A stretch of DNA of 64,000 bases from the NCBI RefSeq assembly GCF_020551945.1, contig NZ_JAJBZH010000001.1:252108-316107 (forward strand), read 5' to 3'. Positions 25,767-36,900 of this stretch are shown piece by piece. The notes under the pieces are model-generated. The model saw nothing but the letters and a program-made list of their open reading frames with translations. It searched no databases and had not been told where the DNA came from. This stretch comes from Cellulosimicrobium marinum (GTDB taxonomy: Bacteria; Actinomycetota; Actinomycetes; Actinomycetales; Cellulomonadaceae). The position numbers were made by a program, and so were the translations under genes. Every line of letters starts with the position of its first letter. Within the stretch, counting starts at the first letter, position 1.

Positions 25767-27449
25767 ATGATTCGACGCACGACGCGCAAGCGTCTGCTCA
25801 CGGCGGCGGCGCTCGTGACCGGCGTGTCGCTCCTCGCGGCCGGGTGCACCGGCGGTGGCGGCGAGGGCGAGGGCGACGGCGAGGCCGCGGCCGGCCGGAC
25901 CCTCAACATCTGGGCCGGGACCCAGACGCCCGTGGTCGCGAACTTCAACCCCTACTCGCCGAACCCGCTGCACGCGGCGAACGGCGCGATCTACGAGCCG
26001 CTCTTCTACTACAACAAGGCGCAGGCCAGCGAGCCGGAGCCCCGCCTCGGCCAGACGATGGAGTGGTCCGAGGACGGCCTCGAGCTCACCGTCACGCTGC
26101 GCGAGGGCGTCAAGTGGACCGACGGCGAGGACTTCGACGCCGACGACGTCGTGTTCTCCCAGACGAACGCCGCGGCGCAGCGCGACTTCATCGAGTCCGT
26201 CGAGGCGCTCGACACCCACACGGTGAAGTGGACGTTCAGCTCGCCGCAGTTCACGTCCGAGGTGCAGCTCCTCGGGACGGCGTTCGTGGTCCCCGAGCAC
26301 ATCTTCGCCGAGGTCGACGACCTCGTGACGTTCACCAACGAGAACCCGGTCGGCACCGGTCCGTTCAAGTTCGACTCGGTGACCGAGGCCGCGTACACGG
26401 TCGTCGCGAACGAGGACTACTGGGACGGTGCGCCGAAGCTGGAGAAGGTCCGCTACCTCGGCATCGACCAGAACCAGAGCGCCGAGGACCTCATGACCAC
26501 GGGCAAGGTCGACTGGACCGCGATGTTCGTCGCCGACCCCGACCGCATCACCGCGGACGGCCGCCTGTCGATGCTCAACACGCCGCAGAACCCGACGACG
26601 ATCTACAGCTGCGTCTCGGTGGACCTCGGCTGCGAGGGCCCGCAGACCGACGTCGCCGTGCGCCAGGCGCTCAACCTCGCCATGGACCGCACGGAGATCA
26701 ACGAGAAGGCCTTCGCCGGCCTCTCGGCGACCGCGTCCCCGACGTTCGCCCTGCTCGGGCGCGACGACCGCTGGATCTCGCCCGACGTCGAGGCCGAGTC
26801 GCCGCAGAGCGCCGACCCCGAGGCCGCAGCGAAGGTCCTCGAGGACGCCGGCTACACCAAGGGTGCGGACGGCATCTACGAGAAGGACGGCCAGAAGGTC
26901 GAGATGGACCTCATCACGGTCGACGGCTGGAACGACTACAACGCCCTCGGCGACCTGTTCGTCGAGGACGCGAAGGCCGCGGGCATCGCCCTGACGCACA
27001 CGAAGGTCTCCCAGCAGGAGATGTCGGACGCGCGCGCCGCGGGCACCTACGAGCTCATGGTCGGCGGCATCACGGGCACCGCGCTCGACGACCCGTTCCA
27101 GATCTACCGCCAGTGGATGTCGACGGAGTACACGCTCCCGGTCGGCGAGGTCATGGAGTCGGGCAAGTTCAACTTCGTGCGCTACACCAACCCGAAGCTC
27201 GACGCCGCGGTCTCGGCGGCCGCGGCCACCGAGGACGAGGCGGCCAAGCAGGAGCAGTACGCGATCATCCAGGAGGAGATCGCTCGTGACCTGCCCTACA
27301 TCCCCGTCGTCGTGAACGCGACGCAGACCTTCATGGACACGAAGGACTTCACGGGCTGGCCCACGGAGGACGACCTCTATGCCTTCCCGCCCTCGTGGGA
27401 GAACGTCGCGAACGGCATCGTGCTCTCGAAGCTCGAGCCCAAGAGCTGA
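25767..27449 (+). CDS. ABC importer solute-binding lipoprotein, family 5
   Basis: A 560-residue extracytoplasmic solute-binding protein of the SBP_bac_5 type (DppA/OppA and oligosaccharide binders). The signal peptide ends in the lipobox LLAAGC with the lipid-modified Cys at residue 27, then a Gly/Glu linker. Family blocks include LREGVKWTDGEDFDADDVVFS and NPVGTGPFKFD. The opening NIWAGTQTPVVANFNPYSPN is like binding proteins that take beta-linked oligosaccharides, but peptides remain possible. AAAGGA precedes the ATG. First gene of a five-gene importer. Confidence 0.88.
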   Translation: MIRRTTRKRLLTAAALVTGVSLLAAGCTGGGGEGEGDGEAAAGRTLNIWAGTQTPVVANFNPYSPNPLHAANGAIYEPLFYYNKAQASEPEPRLGQTMEWSEDGLELTVTLREGVKWTDGEDFDADDVVFSQTNAAAQRDFIESVEALDTHTVKWTFSSPQFTSEVQLLGTAFVVPEHIFAEVDDLVTFTNENPVGTGPFKFDSVTEAAYTVVANEDYWDGAPKLEKVRYLGIDQNQSAEDLMTTGKVDWTAMFVADPDRITADGRLSMLNTPQNPTTIYSCVSVDLGCEGPQTDVAVRQALNLAMDRTEINEKAFAGLSATASPTFALLGRDDRWISPDVEAESPQSADPEAAAKVLEDAGYTKGADGIYEKDGQKVEMDLITVDGWNDYNALGDLFVEDAKAAGIALTHTKVSQQEMSDARAAGTYELMVGGITGTALDDPFQIYRQWMSTEYTLPVGEVMESGKFNFVRYTNPKLDAAVSAAAATEDEAAKQEQYAIIQEEIARDLPYIPVVVNATQTFMDTKDFTGWPTEDDLYAFPPSWENVANGIVLSKLEPKS

Positions 27450-27501
27450 TGCTCACGCGCCGAGGAGGAGGACCGGGGAACGAGAGGCACAGGCACGCAT
27501 C

Positions 27502-28500
27502 ATGAGGTACTACGTCCGGCGGATCACGTTCTACGTGATCACCCTCTGGGCAGCGGTCTCGCTGAACTTCCTCATCCCGAAGCTCATGCCTGGTGACCCC
27601 AAGCAGATCTTCATCGACCGGCTGATGCGACGGGGCGGCGAGATGACGCCCCAGATGCAGAACAGTGTCGACCTCCTCTTCGGCGCGGACGACGACGCCA
27701 CCCTCTGGCAGCAGTACCTCGCGTACTGGGGCCGACTCTTCCAGGGCGAGCTCGGCGTCTCCATCACGTACTACCCCCAGCCCGTCGTCGAGCTGATCGG
27801 CCAGGCACTGCCCTGGACGGTGGGCCTCGTCGGTCTCGCGACGATCATCTCGTTCGCGCTCGGCGTCGGGCTGGGGGCCTGGGCCGGCTGGAAGCGCGGC
27901 ACCTGGGTGGACAGCATCATCCCGGCGTCCACGCTCCTCCAGGCCGTCCCGTACTTCTGGCTCGCTCTCATCCTCGTGTCGGTGTTCTCGGTCTCGACGG
28001 GATGGTTCCCGCGGATCGGCAACTACGACATCTTCGGGTTCGACAACGGTCCGGAGTGGTCGTGGGCCTTCGTCGGGTCCGTGATCTACCACGGCTTCCT
28101 GCCGGCGCTGACGATCGTCCTGTCGTCCGTCGGCGGATGGCTCCTCGGGATGCGCAACATGATGGTGTCCACGCTGTCCGAGGACTACGTCGTCACGGCC
28201 GAGGCCAAGGGCCTGCGGCGCATGCGGGTGGCCCTGACGTACGCGACGCGCAACGCGGCGCTCCCGTCGTTCGCCGGCTTCGGCGTCGCGCTCGGGTTCG
28301 TCGTCGCCGGGTCCGTGGTCATGGAGCAGGTGTTCAGCTACCCGGGTCTCGGCAAGCTGCTGTTCAACGCGGTCCAGGCGAGCGACTTCGCCCTCATGCA
28401 GGGCACGTTCCTCGTCATCACCGTCGCGGTGCTGGCGGCGAACTTCCTCATGGACATCATCTACGGCTTCATCGACCCGAGGGCGCGCGCCAATGTCTGA
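27502..28500 (+). CDS. ABC importer permease, DppB/OppB type
   Basis: A 332-residue permease with six helices. It starts MRYYVRRITFYVITLW and has a long extracytoplasmic segment between TM1 and TM2 (residues about 30-95). The EAA-type cytoplasmic loop reads VVTAEAKGLRRMRVALTYATRNA and docks with the ATPases. ATG 27502 is 52 bases after the binding protein, with GAGAGGCA upstream, and the end overlaps the next permease by eight bases. Confidence 0.9.
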   Translation: MRYYVRRITFYVITLWAAVSLNFLIPKLMPGDPKQIFIDRLMRRGGEMTPQMQNSVDLLFGADDDATLWQQYLAYWGRLFQGELGVSITYYPQPVVELIGQALPWTVGLVGLATIISFALGVGLGAWAGWKRGTWVDSIIPASTLLQAVPYFWLALILVSVFSVSTGWFPRIGNYDIFGFDNGPEWSWAFVGSVIYHGFLPALTIVLSSVGGWLLGMRNMMVSTLSEDYVVTAEAKGLRRMRVALTYATRNAALPSFAGFGVALGFVVAGSVVMEQVFSYPGLGKLLFNAVQASDFALMQGTFLVITVAVLAANFLMDIIYGFIDPRARANV

Positions 28501-29634
28501 CAACTCCCGCGACACGGAAGTCGTGACCCCCGCCGCCGACGCCGCGCCGGCCGCCACGGTCGTCGTGGACGGTCTCCCGCCCGCCACCACGACGAAGGGG
28601 ATCGTCCCCGACGTCCGCGACACCCCGGCGATGCAGGACCAGGGCGCACCGCCCGCCCCGCCCCGTCGCGGGCTGCGCGCGATGCTGCCGCGCCGTTCCG
28701 GCAAGCTCACCGCGGGCATCGCCCTCGTGGTCGGCATCCTGCTCTTCACGTTCGTCGCGCCGTTCTTCACGCAGGACCCGCGCTCGTCGGACAACGAGCG
28801 CTTCCTCCCGCCGAGCGCCGAGCACCTGCTCGGCACCAACCACATCGGCGTCGACATCTTCGCCCAGGTCGCCTACGGCGGACAGGGCTCGCTCATGGTC
28901 GGGCTCATCGCCGGGTCGATCGCGCTCGTGATGTCGATCCTCTTCGGCATCGTCGCGGGCTACCGCGGCCGGTTCACGGACGAGGCGCTCTCGCTCGTCA
29001 CGAACGTCATGCTGGTCATCCCCGGTCTGCCGCTCATCATCGTCATCTCGGCCTACCTGCAGACCCGTTCGCTCGTCGTCGTCGCGGTCATCCTCGGCCT
29101 GACGGCCTGGCCGGGCGCGGCGATCGTGCTCCGCATGCAGGCGAAGTCGCTGCGCAGCCGGGACTACGTCTCGGCGGCGCGCGTCGCGGGGGAGAAGACG
29201 CCGCGCATCATCCTCGTCGAGATCTTCCCCAACCTGCTGCCGCTGCTCACCGCGCAGTTCCTCGGGGCCGTGCTGCTCGCCATCCTCGGCGAGGCGGGCC
29301 TGTCGTTCCTCGGCCTCGGCCCGTCCGGGTCGATCACGTGGGGGACGATCCTCAACCAGGCGAGCGCCAACAACGCCCTGAGCCTCGGCATGTGGTGGTG
29401 GTTCGTGCCACCGGGCCTGCTCATCGCACTGTTCGGGTGCGGCCTCGCGCTCATCAACTTCAGCCTCGACGAGATCATCAACCCGCGCCTGCGTCTCGCG
29501 CCCGCCGCCGTCAAGAGCGTGCGCAAGGCGCGCAAGGCAGGCCTGGGCGTCGAGACCGACGCGCACGGCGCGCCGACCACCGAGGCGGCCCCGCGCACCG
29601 ACGGGGACGACGACGCGAAGGAGACGGTGGACGC

Positions 29635-29638
<4 letters not shown>
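28493..29638 (+). CDS. ABC importer permease, DppC/OppC type
   Basis: A 381-residue second permease. About 70 hydrophilic residues precede TM1, then TFVAPFFTQDPR and the conserved GTNHIGVDIFAQVAYGG that starts the OppC core. The EAA loop is SRDYVSAARVAGEKTPRII. The C-terminal 45 residues form a charged tail. It overlaps the gene before by 8 bases and the ATPase after by 4 (ATGA), so the operon is tightly coupled. Confidence 0.9.
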
Positions 29639-30578
<940 letters not shown>

Positions 30579-30582
<4 letters not shown>

Positions 30583-31463
30583 GCACCCTCGAGGTCCGCA
30601 ACCTGGTCAAGGACTTCGCGCTCCGCAAGGGGCTGAAGCGGTCCACGCTGCGCGCCGTGAACGACGTGTCGTTCACGCTGGAGCCCGGCAAGACGATCGC
30701 CGTCGTCGGGGAGTCCGGCTCCGGCAAGTCGACCGTGGCGCGGATGATCTCCAAGCTGGAGACGCCGACGTCGGGCCAGATCCTGCTCGACGGCAGGCCG
30801 TCCGCCACGCGGGGGCGCGCCCTCGACGCCTACCGGCACGACGTGCAGATGGTGTTCCAGGACCCGTTCGCGTCGCTCAACCCGTTCCACACGGTGGCGC
30901 ACCACCTGGAGCGTCCGTTGCGCCTGCACAAGGTCGCGCGGGGGCGGGAGGCGATCGACGCCCGGGTGCACGAGCTTCTGGAGCGCGTGAACCTCACCCC
31001 CGCACCCGTGTTCGCGGCCAAGCAGCCGCACGAGATGTCCGGCGGACAGCGCCAGCGCGTCGCGATCGCCCGCGCGCTCGCCCCGGGGGCGCGGTTCCTC
31101 GTCGCCGACGAGCCCGTGTCGATGCTCGACGTGTCGATCCGCCTCGGCGTGCTCAACCTGCTCGCGCGGCTGCAGCGCGAGGAGAACCTCGGGGTCCTGT
31201 ACATCACGCACGACCTCGCGACGGCCCGGCACTTCTCGGACGAGATCATCGTCATGTTCCGCGGCAACGTCGTGGAGCGCGGACCGTCGGACCGCGTGAT
31301 CCTCGACCCGCAGCACGACTACACGAAGCTGCTCCTGGGCGCTGCGCCCAACCCGGAGAACCAGGGTCGTCTGCGCGAGGAGGTGCGTGCCGAGCTCGCC
31401 GCGGCCGGCGCCGGCGCGCAGGACGACGCGACGCGCGACCGCTTCGGGACGCGCGACCTCTGA
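30579..31463 (+). CDS. ABC importer ATP-binding protein, DppF/OppF type
   Basis: A 294-residue ATPase. Walker A GESGSGKST, FQDPFASLNPFHTV, signature MSGGQRQRVAIARAL, Walker B FLVADEPVSMLD, and ITHDLATAR. Walker B ends in EPVSMLD rather than the common EPTSALD, but Glu and Asp are retained, so catalysis should be intact. The N-terminal stretch ALRKGLKRSTLRAVNDVSFT is normal for the family. Last gene of the importer operon; a strong terminator follows 30 bases later. Confidence 0.9.
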
Positions 31464-31492
31464 GACGCACCGGCCCCTGCCCCGGGCCGGTG

Positions 31493-31522
31493 GGCGGGCG
31501 TCCGGTTCGCCGGACGCCCGCC
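31493..31522 (+). terminator. Strong hairpin terminator of the ABC importer operon
   Basis: GGCGGGCGTCCGG (31493-31505) pairs perfectly with CCGGACGCCCGCC (31510-31522) around TTCG. There is no long U-run, but the stem is exceptionally stable. Confidence 0.8.
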
Positions 31523-31623
31523 ATCTTCCCGCGCGCCGGGTGGTGGTGCGTGCGGGGGCGCGGGCCAGGGCCGTCGGACGTCCTGGCCCGCGCGCTCGTC
31601 CCGGCGCCAGTAGGGTCGGGACC

Positions 31624-33246
31624 GTGCCTCGACCCCACGTGCGTCTTGCCGCCACGCCCGACGACGGTGCCGCCGCCCGGTCCGCCCTCGCCGCGCTGCG
31701 CCGCGAGATGGAGATCCCCGAGGCGTTCGCGCCGCAGGCTCTCGACGAGGCGCGCGCTGCGGCAGGCTCCTTCGCGGCAGCGATGCCTGTCGGGGACCGC
31801 GCGGACCTGCGCGACCTCCCGTTCCTCACCGTCGACCCTCCGGGGTCGATGGACCTCGACCAGGCGCTGCACCTCGAACGGGAGACCGGCGGCGAGGGTG
31901 CGTTCGTCGTCCACTACGCCATCGCGGACGTCGGCGCGTTCGTCGAGCCCGGTGGTGCGCTCGACGCCGCCGTCCACGAGCGCGGCACGACGCTCTACGC
32001 CCCGGACCACCGCACACCGCTCCACCCCGCCGAGCTGTCGGAGGGCGCCGCAAGCCTCCTGCCGGGCGAGGACCGTCCCGCCGCGGCCTGGCGCATCGTC
32101 CTCGACGACCGGGGCGAGATCGTCGGCGCGCAGGTCCGGCGCGCCGTCGTCCGTTCCCGGCAGCGCCTGACCTACGAGGAGGCGCAGCGGCGGATCGACG
32201 CCCTCCCGTCCGACGCCGCGCACGTCGAACCCTCGCCCGCCGCCTCGTCCGACGACTCGCCCGACGGTCCGCCCGGCACCTCGTCCGGCACCGTCTCGCC
32301 CGACGGGACGCTCGGGCTGCTGCGGACGGTGGGCGAGCTGCGGCTCGCGCGGGAGCGCGAGCGCGGCGGGGTGTCGCTGGAGGTCCCGGAGCAGGAGGTC
32401 GTCGTGCGCGACGACGGGTCGTTCGGGCTGGAGTTCCGCGCGACGCTGCCGGTCGAGGCGTGGAACGCGCAGATCTCACTCCTCACGGGGATCGCGGCGG
32501 CCGGTCTCATGCGGGCGGGTGGCGTGGGGGTCTTCCGGGCGCTGCCGCCCGCGGACGCGCGTGACGTGGCCCGCCTGCGGCGCACCGCCCGGGCGCTCGG
32601 GATCGACTGGCCCCGCGACGTCGAGTACGCCGACCTCGTGCCGACGCTGGACTCGTCGTCGCCCGCGCACGCGGCGTTCCTCAACGAGGCGACGTCGCTG
32701 TTCCGGGGGGCGTCGTACGAGGCGTTCGGCGGCACGGGTCAGGAGCCGGGCGTGCCGGACGACGCGGTGCACGCCGCGATCGGCGCGGAGTACGCGCACG
32801 TCACGGCCCCGCTGCGGCGCCTCGTCGACCGGTACGGCACCGAGGTGTGCCTGGCGCTGTGCGCCGACGAGCCGGTCCCGGACTGGGTGCTGGAGGCGCT
32901 TCCCGGGCTGCCGCGGACGATGGCGCGCACGGGGCAGCGGGCCGGGTCGTACGAGCGGGCGATCGTCGACGTCGTCGAGGCCGTGCTGCTGTCCGGGCGC
33001 GAGGGCGAGGAGTTCGACGCCGTGGTCGTCGACGTCGAGGACGACGCCGAGCGTGCCCGTCGCGTCGACCGCGAGGGAGGTGCGCAGGACGGTGCGGGCG
33101 CGCTGCGTCGCGGGCAGGTGGTCCTCGCGGACCCGGCCGTGCGGGCCCGTGCCGAGGGGGTCGACCTTCCCCTCGGCGAGGCGGTGCGCGCGACGTTGCG
33201 GGAGGTCTCCGTGGCCGACCGCCGCGTGCTCTTCACCGTCGACTGA
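31624..33246 (+). CDS. RNB-domain exoribonuclease (RNase II family)
   Basis: A 540-residue RNase II-type 3'-5' exoribonuclease. The catalytic acidic cluster is in FLTVDPPGSMDLDQALHLER (residues about 74-93), followed by VHYAIADVGAFVEPGGALD and the TLYAPDH motif. The C-terminal half has EYAHVTAPLRRLVDRYG, the conserved RNB end. Cold-shock and S1 RNA-binding domains of RNase II/R are absent, as is usual for the short actinobacterial form. A low-complexity insert (SSDDSPDGPPGTSSG) lies near residue 212. GTG start with TAGGGT seven bases before it, suggesting a leaderless message. Confidence 0.85.
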   Translation: MPRPHVRLAATPDDGAAARSALAALRREMEIPEAFAPQALDEARAAAGSFAAAMPVGDRADLRDLPFLTVDPPGSMDLDQALHLERETGGEGAFVVHYAIADVGAFVEPGGALDAAVHERGTTLYAPDHRTPLHPAELSEGAASLLPGEDRPAAAWRIVLDDRGEIVGAQVRRAVVRSRQRLTYEEAQRRIDALPSDAAHVEPSPAASSDDSPDGPPGTSSGTVSPDGTLGLLRTVGELRLARERERGGVSLEVPEQEVVVRDDGSFGLEFRATLPVEAWNAQISLLTGIAAAGLMRAGGVGVFRALPPADARDVARLRRTARALGIDWPRDVEYADLVPTLDSSSPAHAAFLNEATSLFRGASYEAFGGTGQEPGVPDDAVHAAIGAEYAHVTAPLRRLVDRYGTEVCLALCADEPVPDWVLEALPGLPRTMARTGQRAGSYERAIVDVVEAVLLSGREGEEFDAVVVDVEDDAERARRVDREGGAQDGAGALRRGQVVLADPAVRARAEGVDLPLGEAVRATLREVSVADRRVLFTVD

Positions 33247-33265
33247 GCACGCCTAGGCTGGGCGC

Positions 33266-33637
33266 ATGCCTGCCCGACGCCGCACCGACCCGTCCGCCGG
33301 CCGTCTCGCCCTGGCCGCGTGGCGGGAGGGGACGGCGGAGCGCCGTGACGTCGCGACGGCGGTGCGCTTCACGCTCGAGGAGCTCGCCGACGTCGCGCCG
33401 GGGCACGCGGTCGAGGTGCGGGTGCCTCCGGCGGGCGTGGTGCAGGCCGTGGAGGGGCCGCGGCACACGCGGGGGACGCCGCCGGGCGTGGTCGAGACGG
33501 ACCCGCAGACCTGGCTGGCCCTGGCGTCGGGTGCGACGACCTGGGCGGAGGCGGTCGCCGCGGGGCGGGTGCGGGCGTCGGGGGAGCGGACCGACCTGTC
33601 GGCGTACCTGCCGCTGCAGGCGGCGCGGGCGCGCTGA
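33266..33637 (+). CDS. Sterol-carrier-like (SCP2/TIGR03083-type) family protein
   Basis: A 123-residue protein of the actinobacterial 'sterol carrier family' type. Its core is [24 protein letters not shown], then [29 protein letters not shown], the SCP2-like helix. Ligand and function are unknown. In related genomes this gene usually sits beside purF; here the nuclease gene and two membrane-protein genes separate them. TAGGCT six bases before ATG suggests a leaderless transcript. Confidence 0.78.
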   Translation: MPARRRTDPSAGRLALAAWREGTAERRDVATAVRFTLEELADVAPGHAVEVRVPPAGVVQAVEGPRHTRGTPPGVVETDPQTWLALASGATTWAEAVAAGRVRASGERTDLSAYLPLQAARAR

Positions 33638-33667
33638 GCGGAACGGCCCGGCGATACCGTCGCGGGT

Positions 33668-33683
33668 GTTACTGATGCGTAAC
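33668..33683. promoter_or_regulatory. GlnR-box-like inverted repeat upstream of secreted nuclease
   Basis: GTTAC-TGATGC-GTAAC, extended to TGTTAC/GTAACA, matches the GTNAC-N6-GNAAC consensus of actinobacterial GlnR at all fixed positions and is at the same time a perfect inverted repeat. It lies 242 bases before the nuclease start and 30 bases after the sterol-carrier stop. A single GTTCATGTGGG (33820-33830) nearer the gene is a possible but weak PHO-box unit. The rest of the 288-bp gap shows nothing clear. Confidence 0.5.
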
Positions 33684-33925
33684 AGTCGCGGCGATCTCTG
33701 GCGGCCCGCGATCCGGAGGGCTAGGTTCCGAGGATGATCGGCCACCGTCCGTGCCGGACGGTCGACGCACGACGACGTGCGACGACGTTCTCGCGGCGGT
33801 GACACGGATGCAACCGTGCGTTCATGTGGGTGGGGTGCGATCTCCTGCGGGGGCGGAGAGCCGCGCTGTCCACGACGTGGACCGCGGGCGTCACCGGGCC
33901 GTCCGCACGAGATGAAGGAGTCAGC

Positions 33926-36900
33926 GTGTCCGACCACCAGCACCTGCGGCGACGGAGGGTGGTGGCGAGCGGGCTGACGCTGGCGCTCGCCGTCCCCCTG
34001 TCCGTGACCGCGGCCACCGCCGCGAGCGCCGCGCCCGACGGTTCGGGCGTCGTCATCAACGAGGCCTACCTGAGCGGCGGGAGCGCCAACGCCCCGTTCA
34101 CGAACAAGTTCGTCGAGCTGTACAACCCGACGTCGGCCGACGTCGCGCTCGACGGCTGGTCGGTCCAGTACCGGTCCGCGACCGGCTCGGCCGCGTTCTC
34201 GGGGGTCGTCCCGCTGTCCGGCAGCATCGAGGCGGGCGGGTACTACCTCGTGCAGGCGGCGTCGAACGGCTCGAACGGTGCGGCGCTGCCGACGCCGGAC
34301 GCGAGCGGGACCGTCTCGTTCCAGGGGCAGAACGGGACGATCGCGCTCGCGAGCACGACGACGGCGCTGAACCCGGGGACGGGTGACCTCGCCGGGACCG
34401 CCGGGGTCGTGGACCTCGTCGGGTACGGGTCGTCGAACTCGTTCGAGACCGCGGCGGCGCCCGCGGGGCGCGCGAACACCGCCGGCGGCTCGCTCAACCG
34501 CGCGGGCTTCGCCGACACGGACGACAACAGCGCGGACTTCGCGGTGCTCGACGCGGTGACCCCGCAGAACAGCGGCGACGACGGCGGCCCGGACCCGGAG
34601 CCGGGCGAGGTGGTCCCGATCGCCGAGATCCAGGGCACGGGCGCGGCGAGCCCGCTCGTGGGGCAGACGGTCACGACGCGGGGCGTGGTGACGGCGTCGT
34701 ACCCGACGGGCGGCTACGACGGCTTCTACCTCCAGACGGAGGGCACGGGTGACCTGGCCGACGACCACGACGCGTCCGACGCGATCTTCGTGTACTCGGC
34801 GGCCGCGGCCGCGGGGGTCGAGGCGGGTGACCACGTCGAGGTGACGGGCCCGGTCTCGGAGTACTTCTCGATGACGCAGATCGCGCCCGCCGCGGGCGGC
34901 TGGACCGTGCTCGACGAGCCGGCCGAGGCCGTGAAGCCGGCGGACGTCGCGTTCCCCGCGTCGGACGCCGAGCGGGAGGCGCTGGAGGGGATGCTGCTGC
35001 AGCCTGCCGGCGACTACACCGTCGCGGACAACTACGACACGAACTTCTACGGTTCGTTCCTGCTGGCGGCGGGAACGGACCCGTTCCTGCAGCCGACGTC
35101 GGCCGGTCGCCCGGGCAGCGCGGAGGCGGCTGCCGCGGTGGCGGACCGGGCGGCGCGCGGCGTCGTCCTCGACGACGGTGCGACGACGAACTTCAACAGC
35201 ACGGCGAACAAGGCGATCCCCCTGCCGTACCTGACCGGCGGTGCGCCGGCCCGGGTCGGTGCCGGGGTGACGTTCGAGACGCCCGTGATCCTCGACTACC
35301 GGTTCGACGCCTGGACGTTCCAGCCGCTCACCCACCTGCGTGCGGGCGACGGCGGCAACGCGGACGAGGTCCAGCCGGCCACGTTCGCGGACACGCGCGA
35401 GGCGGCACCTGCCGCGGTGGGCGGGGACCTGAGCGTCGCGACGTTCAACGTCCTCAACTACTTCACGACGACGGGCGACCAGCTCGCGGGCTGCCAGTTC
35501 TACACCGACCGTGAGGGCAACCCGATCACGGTCCGCACCGGGTGCGCCGCGCGCGGTGCGGCGGACGCGGAGAACCTCGAGCGGCAGCAGACGAAGATCG
35601 TCGCGGCGATCGACGCGCTCGACGCCGACGTGGTGGCGCTCATGGAGATCGAGAACTCCGCACCGTTCGGCAAGGACCGTGACCAGGCGCTGTCCGACCT
35701 CGTGGACGCCCTCAACGACGCCGCCGGTGCCGACGAGTGGGCGTTCGTCCCGTCCCCGGCTGCGCTGCCGGACGACGAGGACGTCATCCGCCTCGCGTAC
35801 ATCTACCAGGTCGACGCGGCCGAGCCGGTGGGCGGGTCGCAGATCCTGCTCGACGACGCGGCGTTCGTCAACGCGCGCGAGCCGCTGGCGCAGGTGTTCC
35901 AGCCCGCGGGTGGCGCCGACGGTGCGGAGGACGACGTGCTCGTCGTCGCCAACCACTTCAAGTCGAAGGGCTCGGGTACCCCGGTGCTCGACGGCGACGA
36001 GGACTCGGGCGACGGCCAGGGCGCGTTCAACGCGTCCCGCGTCGCGCAGGCGGAGGCGCTCGTCGGCTTCGCGGAGGACGTCGCGGCGGACGCCGGGACG
36101 GACACGGTCCTGCTCGCGGGCGACTTCAACTCGTACTCGCAGGAGGACCCGCTCGAGGTGTTCAAGGAGGCCGGCTACGTCGACCTCGGCGCGACCACGG
36201 GCGAGCAGACGTACCTGTTCGACGGCTACGTCGGGTCGCTCGACCACGTGTTCGCCTCGCCGGCCGCGGCGGACGCCGTGACGGGTACCGACGTGTGGAA
36301 CATCAACTCGGTCGAGCCGATCGCGAACGAGTACAGCCGGTACAACTACAACGCGTCGATCCTCTACGACGAGACGGCGTTCCGGTCCTCCGACCACGAC
36401 CCGGTCCTCGTGGGCCTGGACCTCGCGGGCGACGTCGAGCCGGGCACCACGACGATCGACCTGCTCGCGATCAACGACTTCCACGGGCGGATCGAGCCGT
36501 ACTCGACGAACTCGACCACGGGTGTCGTCACGAACAACACGCTGTCGTTCGCCGGGACGGTCGAGGAGCTGCGGGCGCAGAACCCCGACGGCACGGCGTT
36601 CGTGTCCGCGGGGGACAACATCGGCGCGTCGCTGTTCGCCTCGGCGCTGCAGCAGGACCAGCCGACGATCGACGTGCTCAACGCCCTCGACCTCGCCACC
36701 TCCGCGGTGGGCAACCACGAGTTCGACCAGGGCTTCGACGACCTCACGGGTCGGGTGGCCGACGCCGCCGACTGGACCTACACGGGGGCGAACGTCTACG
36801 ACAAGGGCACCCAGGACCCGGCCCTGCCGGAGTACCAGGTGGTCGAGATCGACGGGATCGACGTCGGGTTCGTCGGCGTCGTCACGGAGGAGACGCCGAC

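Noticed and set aside
33820-33830. PHO box before the secreted nuclease
   Set aside because: Only one GTTCATGTGGG unit is seen and no second 11-bp direct repeat follows, so phosphate control is not supported.
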